Origin: Chloroflexota bacterium
GTDB lineage: Bacteria; Chloroflexota; Chloroflexia; Chloroflexales; Kallotenuaceae
Direction: 5' to 3'
Assembly: GCA_019240175.1 (NCBI GenBank)
Contig: JAFAYS010000287.1
Coordinates: 1-13,468, forward strand
Length of the DNA: 13,468 bases
Shown here piece after piece: positions 6,849 through 12,684 of the stretch (position 1 is its first letter; every line of letters starts with the position of its first letter). The notes under the pieces were generated by a model. The model did not search any database, was not told the DNA's origin, and saw only the letters and a list, made by a program, of their open reading frames with translations. Made by a program: the position numbers and the translations under genes.

Positions 6849-9179
6849 TCACCGCACCCCAAGCTCGGCCCAATCGACCTGTACGCCGAGCAGCCGCAGT
6901 TGAAGCCCGACTTGCTGCCGCGCCTGCAAATCGTCGGGGCCGGGAACAAACACCGTCGAGCGCAGATTCACGATCACATCTTCACCGCTAGGCGTGGCCG
7001 GCAGCGCGACCGAGACTTCTTGCCACTCTGCGCCAATCTCAAACGTCGTGGGCTCCGCGCCCGCAACGGTGAGCTGGGCCGGCGGATCGACCGGACGACG
7101 TACGCGTAATGTCAGCGTTTGCGGCTGTCCCGTGCCCGCGCCGACAAACTTAAGCCGCGCCTGTGGACTCGTCCAGCGAAAGCCATCCTCGAACGGCGTT
7201 TTGGAATCGGGCAAAAACTCGCGCTGGAAAAAGCCGTCGACATAGCCCCAATCGAGACCATTGCCCAGATCGATACGATGAGTCGGCGGCGGATTCAGAT
7301 GATCCCAAGCCCAGCGCGTCGGATTTTGCGGCTCCAGCCGCCGGGCGGCAAACGGATTGCGCGCGGCCTCAAGATCGCCTAGCGAGCGGTAGATCTCACC
7401 TTCGAGCAGATAGCGCTGCGGAATCTCGTCCATACTCTGGAGCAAGTCCAGCGCCTGCTGCGTTTCGCCGCGCGCCGCGTAGATCTGCGATTGCAGCAGC
7501 GCCAGACAGGTGCGTGGACTACGACGATTTTCCTCGTCATGAAGCTGCTGCGCCTGCTCAAGCCGGCCTTGATCCAGCAGCGCCTCGATCTCGGCACAGC
7601 GTCGCGCATCGAACAGCCCCTCGAAACCGCCGATCGTCTCGACAAGCGTCGCCTTATGACCGCCCCAATCTTCGCGCCAGTACACAAACGTCGGGATCAA
7701 TACCAGCGCGAGGATCGAGGCCAGGCCCAGACCTACCGCACGCCGTGCGGTGCTCGGCCAGATTGCGCGCCACTGCCAGATTCCGCAGGCCGCGTAGATC
7801 AAGAGAAAAGGCAGCAGCGGCAGCCGAAAACGATTGATCGCGAAGAAGAGCGGCCCGGTCGCCAGATTGTAAAGCAGCCAGATCAGGATCAGGCCTTTGC
7901 CCCTGCGATCCTGTCGTCGCGCCAGACCCAGCATCGCCAGCGGCATTGCCAGCACATACAGCGCATCGTCGAGCAGCAGCCCCAGCAGATGCGGTGCCGG
8001 CACCTCGCCAACGCGATAGCCGTTGTAGAGCCGCTCCGCGCCGCCGTAGTTGACCAGCAGCAGATCCACCAGCTCGCGTCCAGTTTTGCGCAGAAAGCCG
8101 CCGGGATTTTCGGTAATCCAGGCCAGCGCCGTGCTGTAGGCTAGCTGCTGCCGCTCAGCATGATCGTCGATTGCCTTGAGCGTGCGGTAGATCCCGGCCT
8201 CGCAGCGCGTCGCCGTGGGCGCGCACGCCGGATCGGGATCTAGCTCCTGGTGCGCGGCTTGCGCTCCCAGCATGGCGTTGTAGCCACCAGTGGTATCGAT
8301 CAAGATCAGACCGCTGGCGTTATAAAAGCGCGTGTTGTAGAAGCTCCACGGCAGGATCAAGCCCGACACAATCAGCGTCAGCAGTGCCACGGGAAAGAGC
8401 AGCGAGAAGAGGGAGGAGCGGTTCAGGCCCTCACCCCCTAGCCCCCTCTCCCGCTGCCGCAGGCGAGGGGGAAGCGACGAGGTCTGATTTTCCTCTTGTT
8501 CTCTGTTCTTTGTTCTTTGTTCTCTAGGTTCTAGGTTCTGGGTTCTAGGTTCTAGCTTTCTTTGTTCTACGAGCACCCACAGCGCGATCAGCGGCAGCGC
8601 ACCTGCCAGCACGGCCCGCGTCAGCGCGCACAGACCCAGCAGGATCGCGCCGAGAACTAGCCAGCGCATCTGCTGGCGCTGCGCCCACAGTACGAGCGCG
8701 AGAAAGGCCGCCAGCAGCAGTGTGATAAACAGCGTTTCGGAGAGCAGCAGGAAGGCGAAGGTGATAAAGCTATAGGTCAGCGCCATCGCCCAGCCAGCCG
8801 TGAGCGCCACCTGACGCGATCGCTCCGGCGGCGCGAGCGCAGCACCCAGCCGCATCGTCAGCCAGACCGAGAGCGTGCTGAGCAGCGCCTGGGAAAGGCG
8901 GATCGGCCAGAGCGTTTCGGGGCCAAACAGCTTAAGCTGCGTTGCCAGAAACATGACGTAGAGCGGCGGACGCGTCCAGATCCAGCCCTGGAAAAAGCTG
9001 AAGCCTCGGCCTTCCGACAGCCATGTCGAGGCCGCGAGATACTCCGCCTCGTCGCTGATAAAGCCGCGATACGGCAGAATCCACCAGGCCAGCAGCCGCA
9101 GCCCAAACGCGACAAGCAGAATCAGCGCGACGTGCCACCACAGCGGGCGATGCCTAGCCTCCGACTGACGATCGACCAC
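6849..9179 (-). CDS. GT-C glycosyltransferase (GT39/ArnT-like) with TPR and C-terminal beta-rich domain, first paralog
   Basis: The 776-residue protein is the longest of three tandem paralogs. Helix 1 lies at about residues 15-34, catalytic-type D43-E44 (FISDEAEYL) is in the first outer loop, and several membrane helices run to about residue 500. Residues about 525-615 form degenerate TPR-like helices (ALLDQGRLEQAQQL; GEIYRSLGDLEAARN). Residues about 635-776 form the shared beta-rich tail with LGNGLDWGYVDGF (638-650), FRWT (667-670) and LGVQVDW (764-770). The start is GTG at 9179: a perfect AGGAGG (plus-strand 9189-9194) lies 9 bases upstream and the previous stop is only 2 bp away. Residues about 204-256, in the loop before the helix ending LILPW, are encoded by heptamer arrays and a GC-rich hairpin, adding about 50 residues compared with the third paralog. 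Sugar and acceptor are unknown. Confidence 0.88.
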   Translation of the reverse strand: MVDRQSEARHRPLWWHVALILLVAFGLRLLAWWILPYRGFISDEAEYLAASTWLSEGRGFSFFQGWIWTRPPLYVMFLATQLKLFGPETLWPIRLSQALLSTLSVWLTMRLGAALAPPERSRQVALTAGWAMALTYSFITFAFLLLSETLFITLLLAAFLALVLWAQRQQMRWLVLGAILLGLCALTRAVLAGALPLIALWVLVEQRKLEPRTQNLEPREQRTKNREQEENQTSSLPPRLRQRERGLGGEGLNRSSLFSLLFPVALLTLIVSGLILPWSFYNTRFYNASGLILIDTTGGYNAMLGAQAAHQELDPDPACAPTATRCEAGIYRTLKAIDDHAERQQLAYSTALAWITENPGGFLRKTGRELVDLLLVNYGGAERLYNGYRVGEVPAPHLLGLLLDDALYVLAMPLAMLGLARRQDRRGKGLILIWLLYNLATGPLFFAINRFRLPLLPFLLIYAACGIWQWRAIWPSTARRAVGLGLASILALVLIPTFVYWREDWGGHKATLVETIGGFEGLFDARRCAEIEALLDQGRLEQAQQLHDEENRRSPRTCLALLQSQIYAARGETQQALDLLQSMDEIPQRYLLEGEIYRSLGDLEAARNPFAARRLEPQNPTRWAWDHLNPPPTHRIDLGNGLDWGYVDGFFQREFLPDSKTPFEDGFRWTSPQARLKFVGAGTGQPQTLTLRVRRPVDPPAQLTVAGAEPTTFEIGAEWQEVSVALPATPSGEDVIVNLRSTVFVPGPDDLQARQQVGLQLRLLGVQVDWAELGVR
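8427..8473 (-). repeat. GC-rich REP-like hairpin element, copy in the 9179-6849 gene
   Basis: CCCCCTCTCC (8442-8451) pairs with GGCGAGGGGG (8462-8471) with one mismatch, around the 10-base loop CGCTGCCGCA. The flanking GCCCTCACCCCC (8427-8438) belongs to the same element. The copy at 11232-11283 has the same stem and a loop differing by one base. Here it is translated as PPRLRQRERGLGGEG, a different frame from the other copy. That points to a DNA element rather than a protein motif. Confidence 0.85.
8496..8568 (-). repeat. Heptamer array (CTAGAAC and AGAACAA units) inside a GT-C gene
   Basis: On the coding strand the order is: one AGAACAA (8568-8562), a 6-base AGAAAG, CTAGAAC twice, CCAGAAC, CTAGAAC (8555-8528 together), a partial CTAGAG, then AGAACAA twice, AGAACAG and AGAACAA (8523-8496). 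Every unit shares the core AGAAC. The array encodes a basic, polar loop (about residues 205-229). Confidence 0.9.
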
Positions 9180-9181
9180 CG

Positions 9182-11350
9182 CTAGCGTCCTCCTGAGCTG
9201 TCAGCCGCCTGCACCTCGACCTCGCCTAGCACGACAGAGTCGCTATCGACGGGCTGCCGCGTGTTAGTCACGGGCAGGCGCACGCCATCCTCGGGCCGGT
9301 ACACGCCCAGCCGCAGCACATAGCGGCCAGGCGGTAGCGTCGCGGGCAGGGGCATCGTGCGATCGTCGTGGAACTGCAAGCCGGGCGCATTCCACAGCGT
9401 GGTCGGCTGGCCGCCTTCCATCGGACGGCCATCGATCTGTGCTAGCGGCTTGGGATCGTCGGGCGTTGTCAGATGTACAAACACCTGATAGTCGGTGCCT
9501 TCCAGCGAGCGCAGTGTTTCCCAGAAGAGCGAGAGCGGCAGCGTGCCGCCGGGCCGAATCCCGGTCTCAAAAGGCGTGAGCGTATAGCCGCGCAGATTGA
9601 GCGCATCGCCGAAGCGCGCCGTGACGGAATTTTGGATTGAGCTGGGAAAATTCGGAATATTGTTGCAGTAAAGCCGCACGCCGACATAGCCAGCGTAGGG
9701 CGGCGCGCCGCACTGCAGCCGATCGTTGAGATCGCCGTACTGGAACGCCAGCCCGACCAGACCCAGCTCATCGCCTGCTGCGGGCTTATCGATAATTCGG
9801 GCGTGATCCGGCGCGATGATCAGCCATGCCCGTTTGCGACTGGCAAGATCGGCAAGAATCTTGGGCTCAAACTCTTTCACATTGAAGCCCTCAGCCCGCC
9901 CCAACTCAGGATAGCTCACCGGCTCCGGCAGCGGCTGCTGCGACATACGCGGCGCGTAGTAACGATAAAGCGGCAAAATCGTGTCGGGATAGACCATCAC
10001 CAGATCGTCGGGATGCACGTGTTGCGCCAGCTCACCGATCGCGCCGCGATAATCTTCTTTGACGATGCTGCCGCTGAACAGACCTTTGTCGCGCAGATAC
10101 AGCGCCTGGTACGAGGTAATCAGCGCGATGAAGAACAGCAGCAGTGAGCCCAGCGGCAACAGATCGGAAAGCGCACGGCGCAGCTGCCAATCGCGCGACT
10201 CGGGCAAACTCCAGCCCAGCGCCAGCAGCCAGAAGGGAAACACGGTCGTCAGGTAGCGCACCTCGAAAGCTTCCTGTACCGTCAGCAGCAGCGCAAACAG
10301 CAGCGCCGGAAACGCGCCCAGCGCCAGCACCACGATCGCGCCGTGTCGCTCGCCGCGCCTGAGATCGAACAGCAGTCGCAGCGCACCAGCCAGCGTGAGC
10401 AGCCCAAACGGCAGCAGCCAGAGCCGGCGCACCGCTCCCGGCCACTGTCCGGTCGCAAACTGGCCGAAGGTCAGCCAGACCGCCCGAATCGGCCCAACCG
10501 CCGCAAACTGACCGCTAGCATTTTGATATTCCAACGAAAAATACAGCGCCGCCACGAGGCCCAGCCCACCAGCGATCGCGCCAGCCAGCACCCAGCGCCG
10601 CCAGCGATGCGTGGACGTCAGCGACCAGGCTAGCGCACAGCCGAAGAGCGTAAACACCAGCAGCCGGTGGACGAACGGCGCGATCAGCGCGACAGCCGCG
10701 AAGATCAGCCAGCGCCGCCGTGTTCCCTTCCTGATCGCCCGCGTCAACGTCCAGCCGAGCAGAATCGCCGTGAGCAGCGTGAGGCTGTAGGCTTTGACAT
10801 CCTGCGACTGCCAGATGCCGAAGGGCGAGACCAGCAGCAGCAGCGCCGCCGCGATTCCAAGCGTCCAGCCCCGCAGCTCGCGGCCCAGCAACGCGATCGC
10901 CGGAACTGCCAGCGCGCCGGCCAGCGCCGAGGGCAGCCGCAGCGCCCACTCGCCATCGCCGAGCAGCCGCGTATCGATCTTGAGCAGCAGATGAAACAGC
11001 GGATACGCCTGTGAGGGCCGAAACAGATCGATCAGCAGGGTGCTCAGCCGGCTGCCCGTCACCTGTGCCCAGGTTGTGCCTTCGTCGAGCCAGAGCGGCT
11101 GCGCGTCCAGCCGGTACAGTCGCAGGAAGAGCGCCGCACCAAAAAGCAGCGCCAGCACCAGCCAGCCAATGATCGCCGACGATCGACCTTGAACCAATCC
11201 AGTCCCTCCGGTTCTAGGTTCTAGGTTCTGGGCCCTCACCCCCGGCTTCGCCCCCCCCTCTCCCGCTGCGGCAGGCGAGGGGAGATCTGCGGTACCTCTT
11301 TGTTCTTTTGTTCTCTTGTTCGTTTGTTCTTTGTTCTCCGCCAGACTCAT
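9182..11350 (-). CDS. GT-C glycosyltransferase (PMT_2/GT39-like) with C-terminal beta-sandwich-like domain
   Basis: The 722-residue protein is a membrane glycosyltransferase of a different subtype from the three downstream paralogs. The hydrophobic core starts at about residue 59. The first outer loop has D89-E90 (LWLDEGTTW), the acidic pair of GT-C enzymes, and QSQDVKAYSL (181-190) matches the EARxYAL-type segment of this group. Membrane helices run to about 415. A soluble region at about 425-560 precedes a beta-rich tail at about 580-712 (LRGYTL; GTLPLSLFW; YQVFVHL; AQIDGRP; LPPGRYVLRLGVY; RLPV), a kind of tail I associate with Chloroflexota membrane glycosyltransferases. The ATG at 11350 overlaps the preceding stop as ATGA. 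Residues 2-50 are low-complexity, encoded by repeats. An alternative TTG start at 11197 (671 residues) has GGAGGG 6 bases upstream and would remove exactly that segment. Lipid-linked sugar donors are expected; specificity is unknown. Confidence 0.85.
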   Translation of the reverse strand: MSLAENKEQTNKRTKEQRGTADLPSPAAAGEGGAKPGVRAQNLEPRTGGTGLVQGRSSAIIGWLVLALLFGAALFLRLYRLDAQPLWLDEGTTWAQVTGSRLSTLLIDLFRPSQAYPLFHLLLKIDTRLLGDGEWALRLPSALAGALAVPAIALLGRELRGWTLGIAAALLLLVSPFGIWQSQDVKAYSLTLLTAILLGWTLTRAIRKGTRRRWLIFAAVALIAPFVHRLLVFTLFGCALAWSLTSTHRWRRWVLAGAIAGGLGLVAALYFSLEYQNASGQFAAVGPIRAVWLTFGQFATGQWPGAVRRLWLLPFGLLTLAGALRLLFDLRRGERHGAIVVLALGAFPALLFALLLTVQEAFEVRYLTTVFPFWLLALGWSLPESRDWQLRRALSDLLPLGSLLLFFIALITSYQALYLRDKGLFSGSIVKEDYRGAIGELAQHVHPDDLVMVYPDTILPLYRYYAPRMSQQPLPEPVSYPELGRAEGFNVKEFEPKILADLASRKRAWLIIAPDHARIIDKPAAGDELGLVGLAFQYGDLNDRLQCGAPPYAGYVGVRLYCNNIPNFPSSIQNSVTARFGDALNLRGYTLTPFETGIRPGGTLPLSLFWETLRSLEGTDYQVFVHLTTPDDPKPLAQIDGRPMEGGQPTTLWNAPGLQFHDDRTMPLPATLPPGRYVLRLGVYRPEDGVRLPVTNTRQPVDSDSVVLGEVEVQAADSSGGR
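9189..9194 (-). promoter_or_regulatory. Strong ribosome binding site deciding the GTG start at 9179
   Basis: AGGAGG on the minus strand lies 9 bases before the GTG at 9179, within the last codons of the upstream gene. It fixes the otherwise ambiguous non-ATG start of the first GT-C paralog. Confidence 0.85.
11204..11209 (-). promoter_or_regulatory. Ribosome binding site-like GGAGGG before an alternative TTG start
   Basis: GGAGGG on the minus strand lies 6 bases before an in-frame TTG at 11197-11195. It directly follows the last CTAGAAC unit, so translation could begin after the repeats instead of at the ATG at 11350. It could also be coincidence, because the ATG start is coupled by an ATGA overlap. 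Confidence 0.4.
11211..11231 (-). repeat. Three CTAGAAC-type heptamers
   Basis: On the coding strand: CCAGAAC (11231-11225), CTAGAAC (11224-11218), CTAGAAC (11217-11211), translated as QNLEPRT together with neighbouring bases. These are the same units as in the 8496-8568 array, but here they lie on the other side of the hairpin element. Confidence 0.9.
11232..11283 (-). repeat. GC-rich REP-like hairpin element, copy in the 11350-9182 gene
   Basis: CCCCTCTCC (11255-11263) pairs with GGCGAGGGG (11274-11282) with one mismatch around the loop CGCTGCGGCA. It is flanked by GCCCTCACCCCC (11232-11243), as in the copy at 8427. Here it is translated as LPSPAAAGEGGAKPGVRA, in a different frame from the other copy. 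Confidence 0.85.
11300..11337 (-). repeat. AGAACAA repeat cluster at the 5' end of a GT-C gene
   Basis: There are four exact AGAACAA units (11337-11331, 11330-11324, 11314-11308, 11306-11300) and one CGAACAA (11322-11316), with single-base spacers between some of them. They encode ENKEQTNKRTKEQ just after the ATG at 11350. As in the 8496-8568 array, the last unit is followed by GAGG and then the GC-rich hairpin. Confidence 0.9.
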
Positions 11351-12672
11351 AGCAGCACAATCTTATCGCGGCCCTGCTGCACATGCCGCGTCGCGTTGCG
11401 CGTGTCCACCACCACCGACGCCTGCTCCACGATATGCGCGTAGTCGAAGGCGCGATGGTTGGTGATGATCACCACGCAGTCGGCGCTGCTCAGCAGATCG
11501 TCGTTGAGCGGCGTGGTGTGATATTGCTTGTCGTGGTGATCGGAAAAAACCTCGACATGCGGATCGACCGTGACCACCTGCGCGCCCTCAGCTTCCAGCA
11601 GCTCCATGATTTTAAAGACCGGCGACTCGCGGTAGTCGTCGATGTCGGGCTTGTAGGCCACGCCCAGCAGCACCACCGTCGATCCATTGATGCTTTTGCG
11701 CCGCTTGTTGAGCCCACGCGCGATCAGATTGACGACGTGGTAGGGCATGCCGTTGTTGATATGGCCGGCCAATTCGATAAAGCGCGTGTGAAAGCCGTAC
11801 TCGCGGGCTTTCCAGCTGAGATAGAAGGGATCGAGCGGGATGCAGTGGCCGCCCAATCCAGGACCCGGCGTGTGCTTCATGAACGCAAACGGCTTGGTCG
11901 CGGCGGCGTCCAGGACTTCCCAGATATTGAGATCCATGCGATCGCAGAGCAGCGCCAGCTCATTCACCAGCGCGATATTGACGTTGCGGAAAATATTTTC
12001 CACCAGCTTGGTCATCTCAGCTGTACGCGCCGACGAAACCTCGACCACCTGCTGCACGATCTTGCCGTAGAGCGCTTTGGCCAGCTGTGTACACGCATCG
12101 GTCACGCCGCCGACCACCTTGGGCGTGTTCTCGACGGTCCAGCCCTGGCTGTTGGTCTGGCCGGGATCGATGCGCTCGGGCGAGAACGCCAGAAAGAAAT
12201 CCTGGCCCACGGTCAGGCCACGCGCCGCAAAGCGCGGCAGCAATACTTCGTTGGTCGTGCCGGGCCAGGTTGTGCTTTCCAGAACGATCAGCTGGCCGGG
12301 CCGCAGCGTGGCCGCGATCGCATCGCCAGCCGTCTCGATGAACGAGATATCGGGCTGGCCGTGCTCATCCAGAGGCGTCGGCACGCAGATGATCACCACA
12401 TCGCACTCGCCGAGGCGACCAAAATCGGTTGTCCCTGCGAAAAAGCCGGCGGCGACCAGCGGCGCGAGATCTTCCGAGGTCACATCGCCCACGTAGCTCT
12501 CGCCGCTCATGATGCGCTCGATGCGCTCCTGGCTGACGTCGAAGCCCAGCACACGAAAGCCGACCCGCGCGGCGCGAGCGGCCAGCGGCAGCCCGACGTA
12601 GCCCAGGCCCTCGACGCCGATCAGCACTTCTCGATTGGCGATGCGATCTTGTAAACGAGCAAATTGTTCCAT
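11347..12672 (-). CDS. UDP-N-acetyl-D-glucosamine 6-dehydrogenase-type nucleotide sugar dehydrogenase
   Basis: The 441-residue cytoplasmic enzyme should perform the two-step NAD-dependent oxidation of a UDP-N-acetylhexosamine to its uronic acid, supplying precursor for a surface polysaccharide. The N-terminal Rossmann domain has GLGYVG (22-27) and VPTP (97-100). The central domain has K222 and N226 in EMTKLVENIFRN. The catalytic cysteine is C277 in PGPGLGGHCIPLDPFY, the WbpA/TviB-type form of the motif. The C-terminal UDP-binding domain has LGVAYKPDIDDYRESP (336-351). Length fits the family (about 430-440). Residue 21 is Glu where Val is usual in this motif, a minor oddity. The gene follows the GT4 gene after 12 bp with only a weak ribosome site, and its stop overlaps the next start as ATGA. 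UDP-GlcNAc is the best-supported substrate by motif; UDP-ManNAc is less likely but not excluded. Confidence 0.92.
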   Translation of the reverse strand: MEQFARLQDRIANREVLIGVEGLGYVGLPLAARAARVGFRVLGFDVSQERIERIMSGESYVGDVTSEDLAPLVAAGFFAGTTDFGRLGECDVVIICVPTPLDEHGQPDISFIETAGDAIAATLRPGQLIVLESTTWPGTTNEVLLPRFAARGLTVGQDFFLAFSPERIDPGQTNSQGWTVENTPKVVGGVTDACTQLAKALYGKIVQQVVEVSSARTAEMTKLVENIFRNVNIALVNELALLCDRMDLNIWEVLDAAATKPFAFMKHTPGPGLGGHCIPLDPFYLSWKAREYGFHTRFIELAGHINNGMPYHVVNLIARGLNKRRKSINGSTVVLLGVAYKPDIDDYRESPVFKIMELLEAEGAQVVTVDPHVEVFSDHHDKQYHTTPLNDDLLSSADCVVIITNHRAFDYAHIVEQASVVVDTRNATRHVQQGRDKIVLL

Positions 12673-12684
12673 GATACAAACTCT

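Noticed and set aside
8496..8568. CRISPR-like array
   Set aside because: The units are 7 bases with no unique spacers and lie inside a coding frame.
11383..12654. Long plus-strand open frame opposite the nucleotide sugar dehydrogenase
   Set aside because: It is antisense to a gene with a full set of catalytic motifs, its translation has no recognisable domain, and long antisense frames are common in GC-rich DNA.
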